Shown: piece by piece, positions 46,106 through 56,404 of the stretch
How the letters are laid out: every line of letters begins with the position of its first letter
How positions within the stretch are numbered: position 1 is the stretch's first letter
DNA from: Phyto melanocephala
Taxonomy: Eukaryota; Arthropoda; Insecta; Diptera; Rhinophoridae
DNA length: 64,000 nt
Reading direction: 5' to 3'
NCBI GenBank assembly: GCA_941918925.1
Contig: OW799233.1
Span: 4,890,001-4,954,000, forward strand
Position numbers and translations under genes: made by a program
The notes under the pieces: model-generated
The model's input: only the letters and a program-made list of their open reading frames with translations
The model's database searches: none
Told to the model about the DNA's origin: nothing

Positions 46106-47324
46106 GCGATCACTCCCCCATCCTCTTAGATAGATTCTAAGAAACACCAAATCTGCCAAGTGATGTGGTCTTGCCAAAACTTCATCATTCATAGCCAAGC
46201 AACTAAGGGTGAAATATTATTAAAATAAATTTTCATCCTTTTTTTTCTACTGCTCAAATAACAAGCAATACATAAGATGTACTTTGTTGCTCTATCTAAT
46301 GCAAACAATTAAAGCATTTTCATGTATGCAATACGGTAAGCGAATGATGTCAGAGCTGCTTAAAAAACAATTTTGTTGGGTCGTTCAGAATGTGATTCAA
46401 GTTTTAATAAACTACAAAATTTTTTATGTTTGAAGAATTTAAACTTTGTTTTTAAAAATTTAAAGAAATAATAAAACAATTGTGACAAAAAAAACATGTT
46501 TTCTTTAAACAAAGTCTTATTACTTATAACATAAACACTCACAAATTAAAACCTAAAACTCATAAAAGAAGAAAATATTCTCTCTGTTTCAAAAATAATT
46601 AACACATTTGCAAAAGAGTAACTTAAAATTTAAAATATTAAAACAGTTGCATGGTTCTAATCAAATAAGGCTGAACGAAAGTGAGCAAAGTTTTTTTAAT
46701 AGCCTGAAGTTTAAACTTTAGGTAACAGTTATTTATTACATTTTGTACAACAAAAAAATTTTGTTAAGAAAACTTTAAGTTTTTTAAACCTGTATTTAAG
46801 CAATAAAATATTTTACTATTTTTCTTCTGTTTACTCTTCAGCTACATCTCTTATATAAACTTGATTTATTTATGACTGCTTGCCGTTTCAGCCATTTGTA
46901 AGACAAGTTTATAAAATACAATTAGGATTTCGATGCAAATGAACAAAGTTTTCATTAAGGAAAAGTGAAATATGTACAGAAATAGAAATCAATTTACACA
47001 TCATTAATTACAAAATTTTATCATAATAATTGTTATTATTTTAATATCTTTATTAAATAGAGAAACAGTAACCAACAGCGCTAGAAAAACATTTTTAATA
47101 TCGCCTCGCCTGCTGTAAAAACACAACAGAGTGTATGAAATGTACAAAAAAAGTATCAAATACGAAACGCTTTTTTGTACTCGTACTTTTCTGTTTCCGC
47201 TTGACAGGCTGTACAATTTCGAAATTTCTGTTTTTTGTTCCGACAGCATATATTTTTATTCATAACTTTAATGTACCCTTCATCATGTTTAGTGAAGAGG
47301 GCATATGTATATAAGTTTGTTGAT
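46106..47324. other. AT-rich non-coding stretch
   Basis: No element or gene recognised. Confidence 0.5.
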
Positions 47325-47660
47325 TTGGTTGGGTTGGTTGGTTGGTTGGTTGGTTAACGTGGTAGTTTACTGCACGCAAACAGTTAAGTGGAGTCTTTAT
47401 GATACCGTTTTGACAAGACCTTATCGCTTATCAGTTCCAATAAATCCAAGAGTAATGGTACTAGATCCATCCCGTGGCCATGAGGTATCTCAGTAGATCA
47501 TTCAGTCCAACTTTACATATCCAGTACATGTTTGCCCAGAAGTCGGTGTCTGTTAGCCGCTACTGCAGGACATTCTCAGAGACGGATTCTTCCATTTCCT
47601 ATCCAGACAGCGGCGACAATAGTCGTTCGATGGAAGTCTGAATCGACTTGTATATTTAAC
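47325..47660 (-). pseudogene. LINE 3' end: C-terminal codons, 3' UTR and (AACC)n tail
   Basis: Minus strand: ECPAVAANRHRLLGKHVLDM (about 47525-47585) matches the post-CCHC end seen at 45955. About 30 bases downstream is a degraded YLMATGW block near 47485. A 3' UTR of some 130 bases ends in tandem CCAA units (47325-47352). This is the usual layout of a LINE 3' end with a microsatellite tail. Frames at 47305-47723 on the plus strand are shadows. The 5' boundary is approximate. Confidence 0.72.
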
Positions 47661-48078
47661 AAAAGAAGAAATATATACTTATATTATATGAACGGTATTT
47701 TCCAAGATCAGTACAATAGATAATTAGTATTAAATTCAGTTAAAAATTTTGAAAATTATAAACGTTGAAATATTTTACTATTTCTACGTACAAACACGTC
47801 CAAGAAAAATAAACAAAGCAGTTAATGTACATATTTACAATATATTTTTGTAAAAAAAAATAATTGTGTGACCTTTATGAAGAAGATGGCTAAAAAGATT
47901 ATATTTTTGTCTTTATATTGCTAAAAAAAAATTATTGTAATATTTTTTTTTTTTTGGCAAAATGGTTTGTTTTATTTTTTACGATTGCATACGAAAAAAT
48001 AGACTAAAAAAATGAGTTTCCAACCTGCAAAATTTACCAACTTCTGTCAGATGTCTATAACAAACGCGTACAGAAATC
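47661..48078. other. AT-rich non-coding stretch
   Basis: A T-rich tract lies at about 47940-47957. Nothing else seen. Confidence 0.5.
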
Positions 48079-48080
48079 TG

Positions 48081-48208
48081 GGAGTAAATTACGGCATTTT
48101 AACGGAATCGAAATTTGAAAATTCTTATTAGAATCTTTTTACTTAAAGCACAGCAAACTCGATCGTTTGAGTAAAATTTCGATTGCGCTCGAATGCCGTA
48201 ACTTGGCC
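48081..48208. mobile_element. Palindromic MITE, copy 2 (inverted relative to 42699)
   Basis: Its reverse complement aligns along its whole length with 42699-42825: the outer GGCCaagTTACGGCATTCGA, the core phrase 'gatcgagtttgctgtgcttt', and 'agattctaataagaattttc' all match with scattered changes. The left end has decayed to GGAGTAAATTACGGC. Both copies are about 127-128 bp, so this is a defined dispersed element. Confidence 0.85.
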
Positions 48209-48209
48209 C

Positions 48210-48800
48210 TGAAAGGATGTCGAATTAAAGTCGTAAAAATAATTTCTCACAGGAATCAAAAGAAACTCAAATTTTTGTATTGTTTTATTTTTTTTATTTT
48301 TATAGGTTTATTTAATTATATATATTCCAGCATAAAAGGACATGCAAAAAAACAGTGAATGCATAAGTTCAACCCATGATTAATTGATTCGATTAAAGTG
48401 AAACATACATGATTTTAACATTGACGTGTCATTGGCGAGTATGTGTTTATATTAAAATATTAATAAAATTTACTTTATTCTAATAAGTGCATGGAACGCC
48501 TGCATATTAGGGGAAAAGAATCTCCTGTTTCAGTAGTAACTAATGACTCATGTAGAACTGTTTGAAATATTTGTATTTTGAAACGCATCATTGACAACAA
48601 ACTAATTTGAATTTAGGAAGACTAAATTTATTTATAAAATATGCTATTCACATTGAACTAATGCCAAGATTTTTTTCCTGAGTAGTGTTTGGTTTATATT
48701 ATATTGTTGTTTTAATAATAAAATATTTCCATTTACCATATACTTCAAATCTCTTGAAATTTATTTGTTGAGTTTTCATTAAATTTATTTTAATTAATTA
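48210..48800. other. AT-rich non-coding stretch
   Basis: No element or gene recognised. Confidence 0.5.
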
Positions 48801-48803
48801 ACT

Positions 48804-49240
48804 AATTTTAACTATTTATTAAATTTTAATGTGAATCATTTTTTATTTTGGCTTAAGTTCATTTGTTATTTTTATTTAATTTTATAATTCAAATTTAATT
48901 AAATTGTAACAATTTTTAGGAATATTCTTTCTAAAATTATTTCCGATATTAGCCGAGTGGAATGCATTTTCGAAATCAGCTACGATTTCATCATCAGCAC
49001 CCTTTATCGGTATACTACTATGTAACTTAAAATTCTTATTTATGTTACAATTAAATGAATTTGAATTAGTGAATCTTAGTATTAATTTTAATATTTTGTT
49101 GAATATTTAATTTTACCTATCAAATGACAATTCATAATTTTATTCTTCTATATTCGTAATACATTTTCGTTCACATGGTTCACATTAAAATTTAATATAT
49201 AGAAAAAGTTCGAATAAAATATAAATATTTAATTTTAACT
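48804..49240. repeat. Possible foldback structure around a GC-richer core
   Basis: TATTAAATTTTAATGTGAA at 48816-48834 recurs inverted as TTCACATTAAAATTTAATA at 49181-49199. Weaker inverted similarity continues inward. The centre, 48950-49015, is distinctly GC-richer (CCGATATTAGCCGAGTGG ... CCCTTTATCGG) and bounded by CCGATA/TATCGG. It could be an old foldback transposon or an AT-rich coincidence. Confidence 0.4.
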
Positions 49241-50410
49241 ATTTATTTTTATTATTACTGTTATTTATTTTTTATTCACTTCCTAAATTATTTGTTTTAT
49301 TGTTAAAGTTTTGATTTCACATTTGTTTGTAACTTAGACACTATTGTATGAAGACTTTAAATACAAAAAAATTACATGTAAAAGGTATAAAATAATTTTA
49401 GCGAATAACAATAACAAAAGGAAATACAAATAGTTCGACAAATCTGTACGAAATAAGTCAGAAATCCATCAGACAATTCGTACATCCAATTTCTTCGACA
49501 TGTCTGACATAAATCTGTACGAAGTATCCTTAAAAGCAATTAGATATTTGTTAGACTTGTTTGATTCAAGCATTGGCGTACTATTTTGCACGCTGTGTAT
49601 GTACAAATTGTGAGATAAAAAAAACTGAATTCGCGGTGGTGTTAGTAAGCGAAAAAAAAATTTTATTTTCAATACAAGTAGAGTAAACTGGAAAAATTAT
49701 CAGTTACTAGTTAAATTCGGTGGACATTTTTGGACACAAAAATGTTTTTGTATTGTGTTCACTTTAAGATAAATTCTTACATCGTTGTTTGTGCAATATA
49801 TATATAGGAAGTTATTGTTAATGCAATTTCTTCTTTATTTTTTCTTCTGTCGTGCCTGTATTTACATCTATTTCTTGCTTGCCAACCTTCTAGTGTCATT
49901 ATAAATACCATTTAATTAGCTTCTTGTCTACATTCGGTTAGAAATAAAAAGCAAATTACCAAAATTACAATATACATCCATGCAAAATTTTATCAAAATT
50001 TTTTAAGCCAGTTGTGATCAGAGAGACAGACATACGTAAATTCTAAAAAATCATTTTATTGTATTTTTGATGACTGACTGTATACAAAAATTTCAAAAAA
50101 AATACTACTGGTAATGACACAGCTTTTTTACAATTTTATTTGGGGGATTCACAGTAGTGTCATAAAGTCATGTGTCCTATAATAATAGCATGAAAAATTA
50201 AGACTATTGTGAACAACCCCTCATAATTAAGTGTGTTATTTAGAATTTAAATCAGCTGATTTAAAACAATTATAAAAATAAATATTTGACTATATTAAAA
50301 TATTTTTTAATTCTAATCCATAAATTTTTTACTTAGATCTTACCACAATATATTCCATTTTTCAGTTTTGCCACAAATCACATATAAATTAAATTTTGTT
50401 TAATAAACAA
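49241..50410. other. AT-rich non-coding stretch
   Basis: Contains three spaced copies of TCTGTACGAA or a close variant between 49440 and 49525. No gene recognised. Confidence 0.5.
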
Positions 50411-50415
50411 AAACA

Positions 50416-50570
50416 GCAGAGTCCTTAGCCGATCTTATTTGACGCCGCCAGTGATTTGTTATTAAAAATTAGCAACTGCGTTAAAATTTTACAATGAACG
50501 CCGACGGCTTACAAAAACTATTGCGCTTGGCTTAGCTGGCTTAGACGTTTAGCACAGGTCTCTGCTTATT
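50416..50570. mobile_element. Possible short MITE
   Basis: AGCAGAGTCCTTAGC at about 50416 and, inverted, AGCAGAGACCTGTGC at about 50556-50570 agree at 12 of 15 bases around a GC-richer interior ('gacgccgccagtgatttg' and 'gaacgccgacggcttac', themselves partly inverted). No target duplication seen. Confidence 0.35.
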
Positions 50571-51330
50571 AAATACGACAGCACAATAAACATAGCGTAC
50601 AAAGTTCTATTATTATAAGACACTTTTTGTTTGAAAAGCAACAACAACATTTTTAAACCATTTCAAAACTTTAGAACAATATGACAATATGACATCATAA
50701 GACACCTTGTAAATCACCCTCTTATATAAAAGTGAATATAAATTTTATGCAGAGATGGGAAAATTTATGAATTTTTTGATACGATTGACGTTTTTGACCC
50801 TCTAACAAAAATTAAATACAAGGATCGCATTTCAACTAGTTTATTTTAATTCTTTATAGTATCCTGACGCAGTTTTGATTGAAAATTGTCCAAACCAGTC
50901 TCCTAAACATAAAGATATTCAGTGATGATTATAACAAAACTTTTAACGACTATCAAGATTAGTATAAATTTGTTGCATTTAAAGAGAAGTCAAGCTTTCG
51001 ATACTGTGCTGTTAAAAATTAAAACTTGCCTATTTAAACGTAGATATATTCAGGTAAACTTGACGAAATACTTTTGAGAGGAAGTCTTTTTTATTTAATT
51101 TATTTTTATAAATACATAATAACGATAATACTTTTTTTATAATTTTACTAATGATTTTGTCAATAACATTTTTGATTAAATAAATATAATAATAAAAATT
51201 TTATTAAAAACTTTGCAGTTAATTTATTTTTTTTTTTCCAATTGTTGTGTTAAAAAAAATTATCTGCTCAAAAGTTTTAGTAAATTCTAGTATACGTCAT
51301 TATTATCTGCTCTAAAAGCTGAAATTTTAA
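50571..51330. other. AT-rich stretch, possibly decayed DINE-like body
   Basis: Precedes a DINE-like 3' end; no internal motif is readable. A CAGAGATGGGAAA motif at 50750 resembles a hAT end. Confidence 0.4.
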
Positions 51331-51400
51331 ACCAAACTTATATTGATGGTGGAGGGTATTTAAGATTTGCCACAACCAAATATAACATTCATTGTTATTA
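51331..51400 (+). mobile_element. DINE-1-like 3' end fragment
   Basis: TGATGGTGGAGGGTATTTAA, then GATTTGCCACAACCAAATAT and ACATTCATTGTTATT align with the 3' end at 42952-43000 (TGGTGGTGGGTATAAAAGAT / TTCGGCACAGCCGAATAT / AGTGCTCTTACTTGTT). The hairpin stem is partly mutated but still pairs. Confidence 0.62.
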
Positions 51401-52496
51401 CTAGATTTGTGGTTGAGTTTGTTTTGCAAAAACTAATTTGCAAATTGATACGCAAAGATTACTTAATTCATTTAATATCAATCGTTACCAACAATAGAAT
51501 AAAACAAAGAATATAATCAAATATAAATAAATAAACAAGAAAAGACCTCAGCATAGTTGCGGCTTGATGTTGCAATTTTTCATCTGTTTTGTTCGATTTC
51601 ACATTGACACTGTTAATTGAATTTTATTGAATCGCTTTCATTATTGTATTTATTTCTTTTTTATGTAAGAGATCGGAACAAAAAGTTATTTCAAAATAGA
51701 TTTAAAAATTTCCTCTTACAGAAAATGCTGAAAACAATTATCCCTTTCATGGAAAATTTTTAACAAATTTCTAATCCTTTTATTAACAAGAAGATTTTAA
51801 ATAATCTTCATAGCCAAATATTTAAAAAAAATCAGTTAATTAAGTAAATAAATTGTTTAACTATTTTCTATATTAGTCCAAAAATGTTTAATTGCACACA
51901 CACACACGCAAACACACACATTTTACTTTAAGGCCTATGAAAAACTTTGCTGTCCTACTGTTTATATGTGTGTGTGCGTTATTTGAGCACGAGTATGCAT
52001 GAATATATTTCTGCAATCCAAGTTAAAGCATGTGTGCTTAAGTGTTTTTTATTTCAGCCATTTAATGATTATGTGGTCATGTCAATTGCTAAATAAAATT
52101 AATCGATTCTTTTCCCCGTAATTCTCTTACAAATAACTAAATTCAAAAACAAATCCAACAACAATTACGAAATCCAAAATAACCGCATTAAATCCAAACA
52201 CAATGTCACAATATGTATCCACAGAGTAACAAAAAACAATAGAAATATAAATAAAAGGCTTTTTCTGACAAATAAATTAATTTGTTACTTTTGTTAATTT
52301 GTTTTCAACAAATAATGACACTAATGAGGATTGCTGTTTAGCAAAAACAAAAAATTTAATTAATTAATCTGTTTATACACGCAAAACAATTCAGCATTTG
52401 ATATAAATAATAAAATAAAAATAAGCAAAAATGAAGGATAATTAAGTTTTGAAAGTAATTAGATGCGCTCAAAAATTTCCATTTTAATTTGTTAAT
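51401..52496. other. AT-rich non-coding stretch
   Basis: A (CA)n tract at 51896-51920. Nothing else recognised. Confidence 0.5.
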
Positions 52497-52504
52497 TAAG
52501 TTTG

Positions 52505-53626
52505 AATAAGACCAGATACCAAAAAATAACGGATATTACGGAATTAACATGTGATAAAATCCCGATGAGATATGAGAATACTAACTGCATCACCATAATA
52601 CCGGAAGAGGGAAAATGGGATGAGTTAATCAGGATGGGAAACACCCTTGGAATCGATCTTTATACAGACGGTTCAAAGATTGGTGACCAGACTTTGGAAT
52701 GGGCTGATACGACATAAGCCGAAATAGAAGAAAATACTTTAGTCTACCAGATCACAACACTATTTTTCAGGCTGAGATCATGGCGATTACGGATGGAATT
52801 AAATGGATAAAGGAAACGAATAGCGAAACCCCGATTCGTATCTTTACAGATAGCCAATCAGTGATTAAGACATTGAGAAAGTAAAAAGTCGAATCCCGGA
52901 ACGTTTTGCAATGCAAGAGTTAGATAAACTCATATGCATTGTGAACATCTGGAGATAATATGGATACCAGGCCATCACGGGCTGATCGGAAACGAGAAAG
53001 CCGACAAATTATCCAAGATGGGAGCTCTTCGGAGTACTATAACTTTGGATAACGCCAAACCCCTTGAACGATTTAAGCATAAACTTAAACGTTGGGCGAT
53101 GGAGGAACATGTCATAAAATGGCAAAGGACTGATGTCGGTAAGTTGACAAGAACACTATGGGATGAACCAAATCTTGGGAAATCAAAGTAGATTCTGAGA
53201 CTAAGTAGACCTACACTTGGGAAACTAACCAGTGTAATTACAGGTCATACGGAGTTGAGAACCCATCTAGCTCGCATGAGATTATTTGAGGAGACAACAT
53301 GTAGAGCATGCGAGGAAGAGGATGAGACTTTGGTACACTTCCTCTGTCATTGTCCTGCGTTTGGCCATATTAGGCGCGAGAATTTTACAGTGGATACTAT
53401 GCCGAACTTGGAATACCTGGGGAACTCAAACTATAGAGCCATAAGGAGTTACATTGAGGGGACTGGGTTCTTGGACTAGTCCGTTATTTATGGGAAATTA
53501 TGTTTATGGTTTTTGTTTGGGAATTCCGTTTTCAACATGGAGCGCACAACATGCCAACTGGGCATAAATGCATACCTGTCATGGGTTTGGGCTTTTAATG
53601 CCCCTCCTTTTCAACCTAACCTAACC
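52505..53626 (+). pseudogene. 5'-truncated LINE (RNase H, CCHC, 3' UTR, CCTAA tail) with 8 bp target duplication
   Basis: The best preserved LINE copy. Domains in order on the plus strand: IDLYTDGSKIGDQTLEW (52650-52705, first RNase H Asp); after a frameshift YFSLPDHNTIFQAEIMAITD (52735-52795, Glu) and RIFTDSQSVIKTLRK (52837-52881, second Asp), then a stop; back in the first frame LEIIWIPGHHGLIGNEKADK (52950-53010, last RNase H block). Then HTELRTHLARMRLFEETTCR with ACEEEDETLVHFLCHCP (53250-53370, CCHC). The C-terminus ends at 53477-53479. The 3' UTR ends in CCTAACCTAACC at 53615-53626. TAAGTTTG flanks the insertion (52497-52504 and 53627-53634). RT and endonuclease are absent through 5' truncation. 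Two frame changes and at least two stops make it dead. Confidence 0.9.
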
Positions 53627-53634
53627 TAAGTTTG

Positions 53635-53930
53635 CATGTTTAAGTAGTTTTCTAAGCAACTGGATCAAATACAAAAATTGTATAAATTTTAAATTTTAAA
53701 TCAATCTATACTAACTTTTATGAACTATATTTTCTATAAATGATACAATACATTTGCTGAAAATTAATTAACCGAGATTTTGCCAAACTTAGCTTTTGCG
53801 ATGCCAATAATTTTAAAGTTCTTTATTTTTTACAAAAAACCTATGAAAGCTCTCAATTACGAGGTCTGTATTTTCATAATTTCTCTAGGAATAGACTTCC
53901 ATAGCTCACACATGTATAGAAAGTAATTTT
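53635..53930. other. AT-rich spacer
   Basis: Nothing recognised. Confidence 0.5.
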
Positions 53931-53931
53931 T

Positions 53932-54078
53932 TTATACCTATTTACCATCAAAAAAAATGGTGTGGGGTATATTCATTAAGTCATTCCGTTTGTAACATAT
54001 CGAAATATTCATTATACATCCCATAAAGTATTTATTTTCTGAGTCATGCTTTCAGTTTTGGACAATCTACCTATGACT
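53932..54078 (+). mobile_element. INE-1/DINE-1-like 5' end fragment
   Basis: TTATACCTATTTACCATCAA folds on ATGGTGTGGGGTATA, then 'aagtcattccgtttgtaaca', 'catcccataaagtatttatt' and 'gacaatctacctatg' follow in the same order as at 39957-40095. The fragment stops before the GTCCGTCT run, where DD37E transposase sequence begins. Confidence 0.75.
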
Positions 54079-54084
54079 AGTTAT

Positions 54085-54240
54085 ATGCTTTTGGTGCCTC
54101 AAGAAGTAAATCTTCCCAACTGTTCAGAGTTCAAGCCAATTGAAGAGGATTTGGTCAAAAGAAGAAAGAGGTCCTTAGTAGCTCGGAAGGTATTTAATGA
54201 CACGACAAAAGAGTTAATGGAAGGTGTTTCAGAAAAATAA
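54085..54240 (+). pseudogene. DD37E-type mariner transposase, C-terminal end
   Basis: The plus-strand frame ending at 54238-54240 reads LLVPQEVNLPNCSEFKPIEE, then DLVKRRKRSLVARKVFNDTT and KELMEGVSEK. This matches the C-terminal block of the transposase at 8110-8403 (FVPKNINPPNCPELRPIERYW...VQRLMQSVKKKV), including the catalytic Glu of PIE. The frame continues upstream into DINE-like sequence, so the joint at about 54078-54085 is a breakpoint between two elements, not a fusion gene. Confidence 0.78.
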
Positions 54241-54600
54241 TTTTTTTTAAATATAAATAACACAAAATTTCTTTAATGCTTTACATTAATTTCAATAAAA
54301 AAAGGGCTATAAAACAGCATGTTTTTAGCATAAGAAGATTTTTTTTTAATTATAAAACAGACATTTAGTTCAAACGTAATACCGACATATTGGTAGTGCA
54401 ATTCACTAACTTGATTTAAGAATAGTAAACAATAATTATATCGATTTTAGTATTAAGATCATTCCCTTAGAGTATTGCAACCATGAATATGCCTAAATTG
54501 TTTGGATACGAAAGCACAACAAATTATGTCTTATTTACTGTTTATTCTTTCTGTTTAGTTGAAAAAACTACATCCTGGCTGTATAATTTTGTTTTTGTTT
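54241..54600. other. AT-rich spacer
   Basis: Nothing recognised. Confidence 0.5.
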
Positions 54601-54614
54601 TCGATTGTGCGTCA

Positions 54615-55095
54615 AATGTTGTTTTCTAAATGATCAATAGTTGCTGGTTTATCATCATAGACCAGAAATTTGACAAATCCCCACCAGAAGTAGTCCAAAT
54701 GTGTCGAATCACACGAACAATCCGGACAATTTACTAATACAATTCTTCAGATTGTTCGGTTACTAAGTGCTTTGCTCAACAAAGTGATGATTTCACACGC
54801 TATATGGCATGTTGCGCCATCTTGTTAGAATTATTTATCATACGAATGATTTTCAATGACATGAGATATAAGCAAATCATAAATATCGAGACCGAGATGC
54901 TAAGTAAGACAGGCATCTCCTCGGTCATACTCGGCTCTACATCGGCCAAGGCTTATTCTGTGCATACGATACGGATACGATTTAGATGAATATTATCTAA
55001 AATGTTAAATTTGATCATGAATCAATCCACAGTATTGCGTATTACTTGTGGAGATAACGAAGGATTCTATAACTTTGGCACATGATTTGAAAACG
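54615..55095 (-). pseudogene. rosa-type (DD41D) transposase remnant
   Basis: Minus strand: DGATCHIACEIITLLSKALS (about 54765-54826), then after one stop VNCPDCSCDSTHLDYFWWGF and VKFLVYDDKPAT (about 54645-54740). There are 41 residues between the Asp of DGATCH and the Asp of THLDYF, matching DD41D. The NWPPRSCD block has mutated to NCPDCSCD. Sequence upstream to about 55095 probably covers the first Asp region but is not readable. A single stop in the stretch shown suggests moderate age. Confidence 0.83.
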
Positions 55096-55648
55096 TTATT
55101 CTGATGTAGATATTTGCTTGGTGATTTGCCAGAGTTGTGTTATGAAAACAAATCTAACATACTTCATAAGAGTGACAGCTAGTTTCACAGTTTTTCCTAA
55201 CGGAAGTTCTATATTTCTAAAAATAAACTTAAAAAAAAACTCTATAAACAGATATAATAGGACCGCCATCCATTAGTGATGATCTAGCTTCCGATACAGA
55301 TACACTGAAAGATATACTTGTGTCCGGCTCGTTACTTAATTTCAGTTTTGTCAACAACCTAGTTCATTCAAAAATTAACGAAAGTCACCGATTGACCCAA
55401 CTCTAGTAGACGTGTGTCTGACTTGTTACATTTGCTCGTTTTTTTTAATGAATTTTCAACAACATTATTATGAATTATTGCTTTATTGTTAAAAAAAAGT
55501 TATAAGCTTATTTACACTTGATAGACATACTTTAACCATGCAGGTCCTGGTTATAAGAATAGTTCGGTTGTATTGTAAAAAAATATTTAAATTAAAAAAA
55601 TTAACTCCAAGAACTTTTATTCATACAATATACAATTTCATATATAAA
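55096..55648. other. AT-rich non-coding stretch
   Basis: No feature recognised. Confidence 0.5.
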
Positions 55649-56404
55649 CTAGCCAATCCCGGCGCGTGTTGCTACGCCCCTTCATGAATTTTAATCGCAT
55701 TCTGAAGTTTACTCGAATATTAAGTGCAAGGCTAAAAATTATAACTTTTTTTTATGAGCGTGGCACTGCCCACTTTTCTAATTACGAAACTGTATAGTCA
55801 TGCCAGCTTAATATGTGTGTGAAAAGTTTCAGAAAAATCGGTGATGCTTAAGTAGCTGAAAAGTGATAACTTTTTTTTATGGGCGTGGCACTGCACACTT
55901 TTCTAATCACGAAATTGTAAAGTCATGACAGCTCAATGTGTGTGCAAAGTTTCAGAAAAATCGGTCCAGTAAAAATACCTCAAAATTATAACTTTTTTTT
56001 ATGGGCGTGGCCCTGCCCACTTTTCTAATCACGAAATCATAAAGTCATGACAGCTCAATATATGTGCAAAGTTTCAGAAAATCAGTCCAGTGCAAGTACC
56101 TCAAAATTAAAACTTTTTTATGGGCGTGACCCCGCCCACTTTTCTAATAACGAAATTTTTTAGTCATGAGAGCTCGATATGTGTGCAAAGTTTCAGAAAA
56201 ATCGGTCATGTGCAAGTAGCTTAAAGTGATAACTTATTATTTATGGGCGTGGCCCCGCCCACTTTTTTCCACCCATAAACACTCCCTGGTATGTGTACAA
56301 CAACTTACCAAAGTTTGAGCTTGATCAGTTTTACAGTTTCGGAGTCTATAGCCAACACACACACACACACAGAGTTTCACTTTTATATATATAGATAGAT
56401 AGAT
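55649..56404 (-). mobile_element. Helitron-like element with internal tandem repeats, copy C (inverted)
   Basis: Minus-strand 3' end: AGGGGCGTAGCAACACGCGC, then CGGGATTGGCTAG before a T (CTRR|T form). The 5' end is CTATATATATAAAAGTGAAA preceded by TCTA units (56375-56404). Between them are about five copies of a unit of roughly 125 bp. On the plus strand each contains 'ttttttatgggcgtggc', 'ctgcccacttttctaatcac', 'aaagtcatgacagctcaata' and 'tgtgcaaagtttcagaaaaa'. The units are the reverse complement of those at 21430-22481 and are more regular here. The 5' block also carries 'cactccctggtatgtgtaca' and a (CA)n tract at 56356-56371. Confidence 0.8.

Noticed and set aside
48951..48985. GCCGAGTGG, resembling the D-arm of tRNA-Ser/Leu
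   Set aside because: No acceptor stem, anticodon arm or GGTTCGA T-arm follows at the right distance.
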